Shown here: positions 1-13,700 of the stretch, in pieces
Layout of the letters: every line of letters starts with the position of its first letter
Numbering within the stretch: the first letter of the stretch is position 1
DNA from: Sipunculus nudus
Lineage: Eukaryota; Annelida; Sipuncula; Golfingiida; Sipunculidae
DNA length: 64,000 bases
Direction: 5' to 3'
Assembly: GCA_026874595.1 (NCBI GenBank)
Contig: CM049317.1
Span: 29,570,901 to 29,634,900, forward strand
The notes under the pieces: generated by a model
Seen by the model: only the letters and a program-made list of their open reading frames with translations
What the model was told of the DNA's origin: nothing
Database searches by the model: none
Program-made: the position numbers and the translations under genes

Positions 1-1370
1 TTCTCAAAAAGTACAAATTTGGCCTTTTTGTCCCATGTTCAAGTATTCCAGGGATTATTAACTGGACAATGGAACCTACCAAATGATTAGCGAACGATTT
101 GTACATTTTTTTATGGGCGGCATTTCTGGGATTTAGTATAATCAGTGGCATAAGGAGTTCTCAAAAAGTACAAATTAGGCCTTTTTGTTCCATGTTCAAG
201 TATTCCAGGGATTATAAACAGGACAATGGAACCTACTAAATGATTAGGGAACGAAGTTTCCATTTGTGCGGGCGGCATTTCTGGGATTAAGTATAATCAG
301 TGGCATAAGGAGTCCTCAAAAAGTACAAATTTGGCTTTTTTGTCTCATGTTCAAGTATTCCAGGGATTATAAACTGGACAATGGAACCTACCAAATGATT
401 AGGGAACGATTTGTACATTTTTTTATGGACGCAATTCTTCGATTTAGTGTTGATCAGTGGCACAAGGAGTTCTCAAAAAGTACAAATTTGGCCTTTTTGT
501 CCCATGTTCAAGTATTCCAGGGATTATAAACTGGACAATGGAACCTACCAAATGATTAGCGAACGATTTGTACATTTTTTTATGGGCGGCATTTCTGGGA
601 TTTAGTATAATCAGTGGCATAAGGAGTTCTCAAAAAGTACAAATTAGGCCTTTTTGTTCCATGTTCAAGTATTCCAGGGATTATAAACAGGACAATGGAA
701 CCTACTAAATGATTAGGGAACGAAGTTTCCATTTGTGCGGGCGGCATTTCTGGGATTAAGTATAATCAGTGGCATAAGGAGTCCTCAAAAAGTACAAATT
801 TGGCTTTTTTGTCTCATGTTCAAGTATTCCAGGGATTATAAACTGGACAATGGAACCTACCAAATGATTAGCGAACGTTTTGTTCATTTTTTATGGGCGG
901 CATTTATGGGATTTGGTAAAATCAGTGGCATAAGGTATGATAAGGAGTTCTCAAAAAGTACAAATTTGGCCTTTTTGTCCCATGTTCAAGTAGTCCAGGG
1001 ATAATAAACTGGACAGTGGAACATACAGAATGATTAGCGAACGTTTTGTCCATTTTTTATGGGCGGCATTTCTGGGATTAAGTATAATCAGTGGCATAAG
1101 GAGTTCTCAAAAAGTACAAATTTGGCCTTTTTGTCCCATGTTCAAGTATTCCAGGGATTATAAACTGGACAGCGGAACCTACAGAATGATTAGCGAACGA
1201 ATGAACGAATGGTACATTTGTGGGGGCGGCAGTTCTTGGATTTAGTATAATCAGTGGCATAAGTTCCTCATAAAGTTCAAATTTGGCCTTTTTGTCCCTT
1301 TTCAAGAATTCCAGGGATTATACACTTGGCAGTGGAACCAACCAATTTTTTTGCTGACGATTTCTATAGA
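1..1370. repeat. ~156-bp tandem satellite with a 469-bp higher-order repeat
   Basis: About nine tandem monomers, each with TTCTCAAAAAGTACAAATTT, TTCAAGTATTCCAGGGATTA, CAAATGATTAGCGAACG and GGGCGGCATTTCTGGGATT. Units start near 1, 159, 313, 472, 628, 783, 950 and 1106. Bases 1-310 recur from 470 almost unchanged, and the segments at 266 and 735 are 469 bp apart, so three monomers form a higher-order unit. The array runs off the left edge. The spurious open frames inside are translations of the monomer. Confidence 0.9.
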
Positions 1371-2972
1371 GGCAAGCTATACGCAAAAAGAAATACATAT
1401 CTGTAGTGATTCTTTGTTAGATCTGTGGTCTTGCAATGTCAGAACGCCATCGATAAAGTGACCAATCATGCAAAAAGCCTGCATTTCAGGGCGGTCGTCG
1501 TTTACAGAAATCCCTAGCAGCACCTGATAATCACAAGGGAAAAACCCTGCCAGAAGACGAATGGCCCCCGGTGGTGAGGTGTCTGTCATACACATTGTGC
1601 GAAAAATATTTTGACGAATTGTGTTACTCTTTCCTTGGAAAGTATTACGAATTTCCATTCCTGAACCCTTGAATTCTCGAAATTCCAGGATATTTAAACA
1701 GCCTAAAACAACCTGAAACGCCCTTTTTCCACGATTCTTCATACTCTAGCATCAGCTAGTCTTGTTAGAATACAGACGGTAACACTACCGTGTTTATAAT
1801 GAGTACTACCTATAAATGCCTGTCTCTTTTGATTAACCAATATGGCCTGCATGATCTTTTATGTAACGTGAATAAAAACAATAAACACCCAGGCCTATGA
1901 AGGAATTATTTCACTTTAAAATATAATTCTATTATAACTGTCCGGCGGGATGAATCGCCCTGGCCGCTCAGCCAATGTTCAATATACGTATCAAGTATCA
2001 GTTTTAACTTTTAGAGTTCGAAACTTGAATTAAAGATATATTTACCTGTACTGTTAATTCTGTTATTAACAGTTTAATTATCCACTACCTACAGACAATT
2101 GTTGTATATTGTGACAAATCATTTGAAATTAAATTATAATATATATTTAAATTATATCATTACTTGAAATTTATTTAAATACTTTATTGAATAACAAATA
2201 GTCATCAGTTCATAAAATAAAACCTCGCAAAGTGCATAATCACTATAATTCTTAAATGATTTTGATGTAGCCTTGAAATAAAGTATGCTTTTAACTTGGA
2301 GGATTTTTTAATTAAACAAAGTCAGTTTGTCCAAACAGTGGATTTTTTTATGTGAAAATATTAAACATGCCCTGCCTACATATATAGGCTTAACTCATGA
2401 ATTACGCTTTTTCAGTAAAGACTAAAGTGCCTTGCATGCAGCAAGTACCATGCATATCTCAATAGCTCTATTAGGTGTACCTGCTGTCACATGCGTTAAC
2501 AAGAGGTGGAATTATAAATGTGACAAGATATTTGTATACGTTGAGAATGGAATAACACTAACCAAATAAAGTTTTTTTCCCAAGCTGAGTATAAAGTAAT
2601 CATGAATCGTGTTTACATGAATGATGACAGTTTAATTTCACACATTATATGTGTATCCTGTAGTGTAATCTGTTTATAGTTACAATTTATTCGTTTTATT
2701 CCTTTCTGTTAACTTCATAATGAAATATAATTGTTTGAGCTTCGAGCGATCTTTTGATTTACATTAGCATAGAGATGTCTGCTCTTTAATATGTGGCGGA
2801 AGAATTCCCTGCCAGTGGATCCATATAATTGCATTGTGGTCAAATACAAGCCTGTAACAAGGACATTTGGCACTATATATTTCAATATGTTATCCAGGTT
2901 TGTAATGTTTTGTTAGAGGGGCGGCAATTTTTAAGACCGCCCCGGGCGGCAATGAGGCTAGGTACGCCGCTG
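1371..2972. mobile_element. Unique tail of the satellite-headed element, copy 1
   Basis: This ~1.6-kb stretch is repeated nearly base for base at 31130-32647, and both copies stop at CTAGGTACGCCGCTG. Near the end a 7-bp stem (GGGGCGG at 2918, CCGCCCC at 2937) forms a hairpin. Read from the other strand the terminus is CAGCGGCGTACCTAGC. A tandem ~160-bp core plus a unique flank resembles bivalve pearl/BIV160 or Helentron-like non-autonomous elements. No transposase is visible. Class is inferred. Confidence 0.65.
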
Positions 2973-4185
2973 ATTTAGTTTACAATGGGGACGGGTGGCT
3001 TAATATCCCAACACAGGTAAAAATATGGCAAATTTGCCGATAGACTTACAACATAGCTGTCGTATTCAACAGTATAGAGAAAATATCGGTGAAATACTTC
3101 AAATCATTTTTTATATTAAATGTTGAACCCCCATCCCCAAATATTTTCGATAAAGAGGGGGCGCGAACCAATTGTGCCCAATCTTAACCCGCTACCAATT
3201 GAACACATCAGACGGTTTCACATTTTGCAGATTCACTTTTATTCTAACCATAACCAATCGCCGAACTTTGTCCAATTCTGAAATAAGAATAGTCAATTCT
3301 AATTTTAAAATTTACTTTATTATTTAGTCATCACATCCTTTTAAATACAAATGTAGTTTGGGTGCAGTCATTTCCACTCGAAACCTTTAGAGGACATGAT
3401 TTTTTTAAAGGACTGTTAGGACTGTAAGGACCAGTAAACAACCGCTTATTCCACTTCCGAGCGCGTCCTTGAAATAGGGAATTTTGGGCGAGTGAGGAGA
3501 TACGCTTGATTCAAGCTTATGTGAGAGTTAGTGGAAGGCTAAGGGGAAGCTGACGCCAACTAATGAAAATCTAAAATGCATTATTTGAAATTTAGACTGG
3601 TTAAGTCGGTTTGCTTAACTGTCGCTATATGACAACACTTAGGTCCTGCCATCTGTCGACATACTATAAAACTTATTCATACTCGCTGGACGTCATCAGA
3701 CAATACAGAACGGAAAAGTGAATCTGAGATGTTTTAAATATATTTATATAATCTGAATGTCATTGTGTGTAAATTTCAATACAAATCTACCTACTAATAT
3801 GTGCATATGTTACTGATCGGCCTATTCCGACTTGCCTGCATATTGGCCTGAGGGGGGCAATATATCTATATATATCTTCCCCCCAGCAATTATAGTTTTC
3901 TACCTTTTATTACTTTCTAATTCATAAGTTGAGGATATTCATGAACAGCTCTGTAATTAAGATAGCATTCAAGTGTTTCTTTACTGAGAGAGGGAGTCTT
4001 TCTATTTTTACCCTCTGTTGGGTCATAACACCGAGGACCCCCCCCCCCTTGATACTCTCCCCGTGTACCGGTAATTAACTTCATAAAAATAACATGGCTC
4101 TAGATTTTACTCATATAGGTGAGATAAAAAAAATATATTTTTCATAGACTATATAGATATTTTACGTAATAATAATTACACGCAC
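2973..4185. other. Gene-free AT-rich stretch
   Basis: No exon, RNA gene or clear repeat family recognised. It contains short C/G runs (near 3128, 3850 and 4030) and many stops in all frames. Confidence 0.5.
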
Positions 4186-4197
4186 ACATATATATAT

Positions 4198-4242
<45 letters not shown>
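4186..4242. repeat. (TA)n microsatellite
   Basis: Nearly pure TA/AT dinucleotides, interrupted once by ATC near 4200. It borders the left end of the MITE that follows. Confidence 0.95.
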
Positions 4243-4247
<5 letters not shown>

Positions 4248-4280
4248 TACTATGTGTATAGTTAGCTTGATTTCATGGTG

Positions 4281-4608
4281 TACTACAGTACTGTTTCGTG
4301 GATTATGCTTGCTAGCCGGCCAACTCCTCAGGTACAAACTGAAATGATAATATGTGAATTTAGTCCGTTTAGGGTGACCTCCACATGTAAACACAAGGCC
4401 AAGCACCTGCTGTGTAACATCAAGAAATCCCACAAATCCCCACCAAATAAACACAATAGCTACCTGGACCACGAAAACCTTAACAAACCCAATAACCCAA
4501 GCTTAATCCAGCTAATTTAAACGGACTAAATTCACACATTATCATTTCAGTTTGTACCTGAGGAGTGGACCGGCTAGCAAGCTGAACCCATGAAACAGTA
4601 CTAGTATA
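4281..4608. mobile_element. MITE with ~91-bp terminal inverted repeats
   Basis: Bases 4281-4371 are the reverse complement, with few mismatches, of 4518-4608. Shared core: GGTACAAACTGAAATGATAA. The 146-bp centre has no credible coding capacity. Outer ends are TACTACAGTACTG and CAGTACTAGTA, next to TA-rich DNA, so a TA target is plausible. Superfamily unknown. Confidence 0.85.
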
Positions 4609-4680
4609 ATATTATTAATGCTCCCCGTACGGTAGAGTACTTTCACTGTAATGTATTGAATCTTAATGTATTATATTGAT

Positions 4681-4682
<2 letters not shown>

Positions 4683-4753
<71 letters not shown>

Positions 4754-5003
4754 TCTTAATTCCATGCAACAACCAATGAACCAGTATTAGCGCCCCCCTG
4801 TTCTCGAATTTCTGGATGCGCCATTGTTATGACAGGGTACTCAATACGGTATATTTAAAAGGGAAGGACGTGTCCATTACGTCATTACAGACAAAAATAT
4901 TCGGTGCCATCCGTTTTTCTATAAACCTCGGATGTGGCAAATGTTCAGAGAAATATAGTTGTGCAGAAGATAAATTGCAAATTAAATGTCCAACTTTATT
5001 TAC

Positions 5004-5072
<69 letters not shown>
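4683..5072. repeat. Two (TA)n microsatellites flanking 250 bp of unique DNA
   Basis: TA arrays at 4683-4750 and 5007-5072. The DNA between has no recognisable exon; its open frames are extended by the repeat reading as I-Y. Confidence 0.9.
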
Positions 5073-5075
<3 letters not shown>

Positions 5076-5690
5076 TACATGCAAATATGTGCTACTGATA
5101 AAGCTAATTATGTTAGAAATAAGTACATTAAACGAAAACGAAGTGACCATGGATTATTGAAGTGGTCGTCTAAGCGAGGTCTAATTTAAAAACCAGTCGG
5201 GACCGAGAACAAGTGTTCGTTATTTTTAGGTGGGCGCTATCCTGCGGTAGTCGTTAGGCGAAGTTTTACTTGTGTGTTCATGACACCTGAAATATCCACT
5301 CTTAATGTTTCTCTGCTTCTCAAGGAGATGCGTACAGAAATACTGCAGTTGGTTTCACATTCGCGATGTTAATATTTCCTCGATATCCACCATTTAAAGT
5401 CTCGAGTTTGTTTACAACACAGTAATCTGCACATAGCATATCCGTTATTGTTTATTTATGAAATATTTAATTTGCTCGCAAATTTTTACCACTTGAGAAG
5501 GGCAAAGGGCACATCCGCAAAGGTAAATTCTTGTTCATTAAAAGCAGATAATGTTAAAGATATCACATTATTAATAATATTATTTGACATACTGATATAT
5601 ATACTGACATAACTGCTTATATATGTAAATATATATAAATATATTTATATGTAACAGTCAATATGTAAAATCAGTCAATTTGTAAATTGG
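5073..5690. other. Gene-free stretch
   Basis: AT-rich single-copy sequence; no splice-bounded open frame, RNA gene or repeat recognised. Confidence 0.5.
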
Positions 5691-5696
5691 CTAAAA

Positions 5697-7250
5697 TTTT
5701 CAGTCAAATTACAAATTCCCTGTTTCACTCAGGGATTTTATAAAATGACTGAAATTTTCAGGCATTTTACAAATTGACTGAAAAATCAGTCCGTTTATTT
5801 GTCCAATTGACTGAACTGTAAAAAGAGTGAAATGCCATTGTTATAAGGTTACAAAGATTTAAATGACATTTCATCTATTTCATACCTTACTCTTACAAAA
5901 CTTTAATATATTTTACATCATATCATTGTAAAATTTAATAATTTATTTGATGAGAAGCGTCTATCTGGCTTATTTCTAGTTCTTGCAGTCATAATTATGT
6001 AATCATATGAGATATTATATAATATTATATTAGGCATAATTTCCTTTTGCACTTTGACGAGCGGGTGTGGTTGAGATGACCCCTTCCCTAAATGCGGGAA
6101 AATTGTCTCAAATTTCTTTCAAAATTTCAAACATTTTGGAGCACATTTTGTGTAAACTAACTGGGAATATTCTCGCTTCTGAAACCAGCAACATATTTAA
6201 TTGTTTAACTTAAAAAATACAAATGGCAGCAAACGTCCCCTGAGACACCCCCCCCCCCTACCCAACCCAACCCAACCCTTGGATCCGCCGCTGGTTATTT
6301 CAAAATTAAACTTCAATTCTTGTTTAAATTATTAAAATCTGTATGTATCATTTGTGTTTTAATGATTGTGTCCCTTGCACAATGTCCCGGAAAAGAGTGA
6401 ATTTTGCCATATAATCAGTCATTGTGTTATTAGGCTTTTCTGGATGATAACATTCTTTCAATTTTTTAGGAAACTATTACACATAAATAACAGTTAATAA
6501 TAGTAATAGTATGCCCCCCATCCCCCTGTTCCCCACCAAATCATACTTCTGTAATGTTTTATTGCAAATTAATTATACTCAACACTTCCAGCTATCACAG
6601 ATTGGCTCCAATCAAAGAATGTAGATCGAAAAAAAATAATTAAAAGTAACAGGTATAATTGTGATTAAACCCTACCCTTAATTTGTAACTCACTTAACCA
6701 TATCTTAATCATGTATCTGATATTATCAAACATGTAACTGTGGTTATTCTTCAACATTCTACAATTTACATCTTTCATTTCACATATATTGCATATTTCA
6801 ATGTTTTTGTTGTATTTAAGCAAAAGCTGCATTTGACTCGATTCTCTTGCTTACATAAGCATGCAAAGATATAGCCATGCATACGAGTTGTAAAATATAG
6901 TATGCATATTTCTTTATGTTATAATAGTCTGCATATTTCAACTATATGCTGGTTAACCCTCATCAGTCCGTGTATTTAAGTCTTTTTACGTGATCAGTAT
7001 TCTTCATAAATAGCCTAGAAAGAAGAAACAGGCATAAAGTTTACTTAAAAGTAGCTGGTTATACTGATTAACAATATCTGTTTCACAATAATGAGATATA
7101 TGAAGCAACAGACTCTTCCTTATCGATTCAGTCAGTATGTCCAAAAAAATTGACTGATTTTTCAGTTAGTTTGTAAAATGCCTGAAAATTTCGGTCATTC
7201 TATAAAGTGCCTGAGTGAATCAGGCAATTTTTAAATTGACTGAAAATATA
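5697..7250. mobile_element. Possible foldback element with ~125-bp inverted arms
   Basis: The arm at about 5697-5820 and the arm at about 7125-7250 are inverted copies with moderate divergence. Shared blocks include CAGGCATTTTACAAA, TCACTCAGG and GACTGAAAAATCAGT. Each arm is itself full of TTCAGTCAATTT and its inverse. The ~1.3 kb between shows no transposase. A GGATCCGCCGCTGG terminus at about 6281-6295 lies inside, so a second element may be nested. Confidence 0.55.
6240..6297 (-). mobile_element. Element terminus of the GCGGATCC type
   Basis: The other strand reads CCAGCGGCGGATCCAAGG followed by GGGTT repeats and a G-run. Similar ends occur at 11711 (ATGGCGGATCCAGAGG), 17570 (GCGGATCCAAGG) and 17770 (inverted). 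Such ends are frequent on non-autonomous DNA elements; superfamily not assigned. Confidence 0.4.
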
Positions 7251-7504
7251 TCATAAAATTTAAAAAAAAATAAGGTATTATGTTTCTAGTTTTTATTAAT
7301 TCTAAACCATGTTTAGATATACTATTTCATCATAAAGTCAGAAATGGAAGCAAAGTCTAAAATTCGAATAAATAATTTATTTCATTTCCAATATATAAAT
7401 AATATTCTATGAATATCAGGGGGGTTGATTACAGTGACAATCGCCCTATTGCTACAAGATAAGGCTGTTATTTAAACTAAATGTTCATCCGTCTTGTTTT
7501 GGCG

Positions 7505-7600
7505 TCGTATTCACAAAGGTTTTATTTCTCGTGATATGATGTTTCGTGTCATAATTTCTCTTTTGTGATTATCGCGAATTGGAAATCCTAGCGAGAAAAA
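7505..7600. repeat. Dispersed TTCGCGAA-type repeat, copy 1
   Basis: Contains AAAGGTTTTATTTCTCGTG and TTATCGCGAATTGGAAATCC, matching copies near 21585, 28190 and 28520. It lies 450 bp upstream of gene A's ATG. This CpG-bearing repeat accounts for an open frame on the opposite strand. Confidence 0.6.
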
Positions 7601-8043
7601 AGCATATAGTATATCAGTGTGTACATGTGTACATGTTTTATGGTCCAGGGATTTCGGGGCAGTCACGGGTGAGCTACAGCGGGTAGCTTTCAATACCAGA
7701 GTATGGATACGGCAGGTAGGAGGATGGGTCGGGGTTGTCGTTTGACCGGCTTCGATAAGTGGCGGAGGAGTGAAAGTTGATGCAGTCACAGTTTGCGGTG
7801 TGTTCATCTCAGCTAAGCTCGGGTTAAACAGAGCATAGCAAAACACGGCCTACAGATCAGCACAAAGAAACGAGAAATAAACCATGCAGACATATATGTA
7901 TGTGCACTTATAGAGCGAGGACTGCCGCCACTCTGAGTTAAATCACAGAGCACGCGCTCGGTCCAAAATCTGGATGTGTCCTTTATTAGTGAACTGATCA
8001 TGCACACATGGACAAGTTGAAGTAGCCAACCTGGATTAAAACT

Positions 8044-8104
8044 ATGGATTCTGCATCTATTCTAGTCGCTCTCATCACAAAATTGCTCATCTTTCATCTT
8101 GCCG
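8044..8104 (+). CDS. Gene A exon 1: signal peptide
   Basis: ATG at 8044 opens a 20-codon hydrophobic leader (core LVALITKLLIFHLA) followed by a strong donor, G|GTGAGT, in phase 1. The next exon starts in phase 1 with A-P-C, a likely mature N terminus. The main doubt is the 26.2-kb gap to exon 2: the leader could belong to another transcript, although no better signal exon was found closer. Confidence 0.7.
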
Positions 8105-11100
8105 GTGAGTACCGTTTCCTATATGTATATTTGAAGAATTTATGACTGAACTTATATAAGGGAAGCGTTCAGTACAAGTGAAAAATGTTACGTGTACTAA
8201 GGACTTGGAAACAAAGCGCACTGACGTCTCCCGCGTAAATCGCGTTAACCCAGTTAACCAGCTCCCTCAATCATGCCTTCATTACATTTTCGTGCCCCAA
8301 AAAGTTCGTTGTTTCTACATATGATAATTGGTTTTCGTGATTTGTAAATTCAGTGATAACTTCTTAATTAATGAAAAAAAACCCTGGCCTTAGAAACCAG
8401 AAAAATAAAGTGACCACTTTTTTTTAGAAATTGCAGTTTTCATAAGGTTTTGAAAGTTTTAGATTATGGCCGTGACTTTGACTCTTTCAATCTGATTAAA
8501 GATAACTGTATAATAAAAAATGTATGATTCGCTTTATAATATGACAATATGAGTAAAGAAAGAAAAGGCAGGCTAAACTAAGAAATGGTAAGCTGTTTTC
8601 TATATTTATGGTAAATATACAAGACCAATTTTAATTTAAGCCTTTTTAACACAGGACAAAAAATATATATATATCCCAGCAATAAAATTACACGGAGAGC
8701 TCTCTAAATATAGGGTTGGAAACACGTCATACCTATATATAGAAACACATCATCATGTTATTTTAAGAAATTTGTCACATATATGTGTGTGTGTGTGTAC
8801 CTGAATCTCGACAATCAAGTTACTGGTCTACGTATTTTCCAGCTATTTTGGACAAGTTTATATATCATAACAGCAGCTAAGTTGTCGGGGATTTTAACTA
8901 TGTATCAAATGTGTTGGGTAACACGTGACTTAGATTAAATTTTCCATCATGTGATGCGTGTTACAAATAAATAACGAACTTAATGCTAATTTGCGGATCA
9001 CGTGATATATACAAACTATTAGTTTTTTTCGCTTGGGACTTTGATGTTGTTTGGTGGATGGTCATGTGGACAAAAAGCTCTTAACAGGTATAGTATTTAC
9101 ACGTATCGAACCTTAAACCTTGGGGATGTATTACCACAGATAATTTATATCCGTCAATAAGATTCAGACTGCAGCTGTACTTATAAACACATCTGAATGT
9201 GTGTACATACGCAAATTACTCGTGCGTCCGTGTTTGATGGGCCTGTAATTACAATTATATATTATACAATACTTTTTTACTGTTTTGTACCAGAAAATAT
9301 TATGTAGAGATTTTTTAATGGGTGTAATCCCACCATAGCGGTTGTTGTGCATGTCGCATCTGGATTCAATCAAAATGCGTCTTTTAGAGCAACTTATGAC
9401 TCCGTTGGTTCTTTTCCGAGCCATCGATTATCCCATTGTTTCTCCTTATTCGATATATAGATCGATTGATCGAACCATAAAATTACATTTTGAATCGATA
9501 TGATACATTGCTAACAAACGTTTGGATTGTCATATTATAATACCTTTACCTGTGACTAACTACTAGTATATGTTATATGCGAGCGATATATATACATACA
9601 CACATACGTACATGCTCACACATACACACACTGTCACACACACACATATATATATTAATATATAAACATATACATATATTTATAAAGGCAATACATCATA
9701 ATAAAATTAGCATACAAAGGACACCGTGGCGGATGACAATTTATACGTACTTCTTTAAGCGAACTTTAGGTAATTCGTTGTGTGTTTTTCTTCACGGGGA
9801 TGTTCTTGACAATATCAAAGTACGCCTTCATCTGTGAAATACGTATTTCCGTGAAACATATTTCCTTGATATAATTGATAATGATATAAACTTCTGCAAC
9901 ATTAAACATACACAAATAAAATAAGGAACTCTACAGGCGTTCATAATATACACTACCGGTGTCAAATAATGACAGACCTCTTGCGCTGAAGTGTACTTAT
10001 AGGTAATACATGACGTTAATGTCTGTACACTTTTTTAGTTTATGATATTCATGCACAAATAATAAAAGGTCAATATAATAAAAGGTAATTACTTGTAGTG
10101 CATACTTGTAATTAGACATTTTTTTCTCGTTTCTTGGTTTATTTAGGGTAAAATTTACTTTTGGGGAGATTAGGTTAACTGATACGACATGTTTGATGTG
10201 TACTAACGTGATTTGGCGCTTACGTAATGTCTGACACTTAATAATACACATTTTACCATCATATAAATAACACTGTCACGAAACCTTCCGCTAAACAGTA
10301 AACGGTTTTGTACTCGTTAATGAAACATCTATTTGGGGAATAACTTGAAAGCTAAGGAGCATTTATAATTTGTCGATAAAAAGTTCCAGTATTAGCCAAC
10401 ACTATCACGGTACACGATCAGACCGATATTTAACAAAATTTCTGGCGACCTGGCGACTAAAATGCCCATCAATTGTCTTTGGTTGTCAACTAATGGTATT
10501 GTCAATTAAGCAGACACAATAAGTTCACACCGAATGATTGGAGTACTTGAATGACATTGTATACAAAATATATATTTCGATATACAATGTACAGACATAC
10601 TATCACGACTTGGTGTGCACGCCTGAATGGTCGTCAGGAATGCTAGCAGGTTGTTTTGTTGGCACACGTACGTCTTTGCTCTGCGGGAGGATTGAGTGCG
10701 ATGTTGCGTGGCGCTCTTAATAGTCTACTTAAACCCAAGTAAATTGTATCGTTATCATCTCTTAAACAAGTCATAGAACCTATAGTTATTGTAGGGAGGC
10801 TGGGAAAAGACATGCAAAACTATACTTTCATCCCCTAAACACGAGGTAACAATGGCACGCGCACGAAATTTTCCAAGATATAAACTTATCTTTACCAGTG
10901 GACATTATCTCACTATTTATCTGTAAGGAACAAAATATTGTCCTATATATTATATCATAACCATTGTGATAACATCATTGTAATTTGTCATAAGTATTAT
11001 TTATTTTGCAATATATGTGAGTATATTATCCATAAACTCGTCTTTATGTCAAACTATTTCATTAATCAAGTCAGACGGTAAACTCAGGTTCCCCGGTTTT

Positions 11101-11124
11101 GGTTAGACAGGCTAAATTTTATCA

Positions 11125-11179
<55 letters not shown>

Positions 11180-12341
11180 AACAGACAGAAATGTGACATT
11201 AGAAACAAACCGCCATAGGACGAGAGCCCTAATAGAACATCCCTTTTTGCACGAATGCGTTTATACTATCAACACATATATGTCCGCGGCCCATTTGTCA
11301 CGTGCGCAGTCAGTGTGACTATGTCCATTTATCAGTCTCGGTTCTCTGACTGACCGTCCGAATGACCCGGTCGGTCAGCCCAATATATATCCCTCTGTAG
11401 ATAAGCCAAAGCTACCGACATACTCATACCGGTACATGTCCACACTGCATGGCTCATATAACTTTGCCTCTATGACATAAGAATACCGCTGAAAATGCTA
11501 GAGTATCAGCACAAACCATATCGAGAACGGCACTTAAAATCTCAATGTGTAAAATAATTGTCTCCATTTATTTTCAACGAAGCCGGTGGGGGGGGGGGGG
11601 GGGGGCGGTTGCATCCTGTACTCGCCATCCTTTCGGAATTTCACTTAATCTAATAATATATATATATATATATATACTTATACATATGCATTAAATTGCC
11701 TTTGCTATCAATGGCGGATCCAGAGGGGGCGCCCTCGGCACGCGACCCCCCGATGAGCTGCAATAGCTCTCATTTTATCTAATTTCCCAGATTTCATGAT
11801 TAATTTTTTTTTATATTCTTTTAATTAATTATCAATTAGATTTTTATTAAAGTTATCTGCAGTTTATTTCTTTCAAATTTAAGTATAAGGATATTTATGA
11901 TCAGCTGCAGAACAACTGCAGAGAACCAGGCCCTGGTTGAGATCGGTGGTGACCAATCTTACGGCTCTGGTGATACCGTCACTGTCGAGACCACGAAACC
12001 TGGTAAAATGCAAGGTTTAACATATTACTTCAACATATCTGTTATTTCATTCCGAGCATTACATTCATACACTAAAATATATAACGTATAGTATATATAA
12101 CGATAGTCTATATGTTTGCAGAACGAATCAAATTAATTTATATAAATAACACCAAACATATGCGAAATAGATGCTATTTTATCTCAGCATATTCGGATAT
12201 CCCAAATGTTAATTGTATGCCTGACTGGACACAGACATGCCCAATTGATAATGTGATAGGCATCGGGGTCGTGTCAGAGCAGGATTTGCATGCTGCAAAC
12301 GCAGTGATGGGGTCTACCCTTTTGTTTACACTGTTATACAT

Positions 12342-12407
<66 letters not shown>

Positions 12408-13667
12408 CTCATATCGCAATATGAAGATTACCGGGTGTGTACCCGGATTTCGTTTTTATATTAAGGACGGCCACTGCGGTGCAGTTTTCGGAATAACTAG
12501 TATCACGACTCAGAAAGGGACCTGTCAGTACAATAAGCTTGCCTGCAATTGGTATCTTGTTTTCCCTTCAAACATACAAGTGGACCACTAAATCGACACG
12601 ACTGGGCCGGTTATTACATTGTGGGTCGTAACAGAAGTAACATTTAAAGGGACATGATCAGGCGTAATACTTTGCCCATTCTTTCACACAAAAGTTCAGT
12701 TTTGCTTTATGAAAAAGTTTCCTAACAAAACCATCCAAGCACACAGTCTCAGCACCTCACATACGGCTGTTTAACACCTTGTTATGGCTCTGCGTGTTTG
12801 TAAACACAGTCCACGTGCGTCTGTTTACCAAAACATGGCCGCGTGACAGGAGGTCCGATTGTGAGCCGCAACACGCAGTGTTTTAGCAAGCGGGAACATG
12901 TATTATATTTTTTTTTTGGCCAGGTCAGTCAGGGCATCTCCAGAATGACGTGTTTTGGCTCCGATATACACACGGCCGCACGCACTGTGTTTATGTTGAC
13001 GTCTGTGATCGCGCCCGGTCAACTGTTTTAACACTTGTTTACAGGAGTAAGCAAATGGTTTTAAGGCAATATTTTCGCAGGTACAGATTTATTTGATAGA
13101 GAAGAACCTATTTATGTGTTTATTAAACTTGCGTTACAGGTGATTGGGCCCCTTTAGTTGAGATGTATATTCACAGATTGTTTAGAACTTTCTAACGTTC
13201 GTTCCTAACACTAGACACATTAGGTCTAACCACAAAGAAAACACGGGTTTTATTTAACTATAGACACAGAGGACTCAACACATCTTAAACAATGATTTTT
13301 TAGAATATTGGAATCGGAGACAGAGCGAAGAAGTGTATAACGTAGAGAGAATATAGGAGAGATATAAAGATATTATTAGGCATTGAAAGCACTTTTTATG
13401 CATCACTTTATACAATTCAGTGTCACCATGTTTGTGTGATCTCCCTTTGTAGCTGGCCTTTATACCGTTTGTAGGTCAAACGCAATAAAACTGGGTGCCA
13501 AATATTTTCAGACAATGACTAATTATTGGCGTTTGTACGTGCTTGTAATAACATTTTACCGCATCACAGAATGTTTTATGAACAAGTATAAGCTATTCTC
13601 GTCAAAATTTAAATATTTTCCTGCCCAAGAAGTGTGTATCCTTTAACGCACAGAGAGATTTAGTTTA

Positions 13668-13700
<33 letters not shown>

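Noticed and set aside
1377-1742. 121-codon minus-strand frame in the satellite-headed element
   Set aside because: The second copy is broken by a small insertion and no domain is recognisable; nucleotide identity between copies explains its persistence.
2015-2030. GTTCGAAAC as a possible tRNA B box
   Set aside because: No matching A box, cloverleaf or acceptor stem around it. Similar strings at 19490 also fail.
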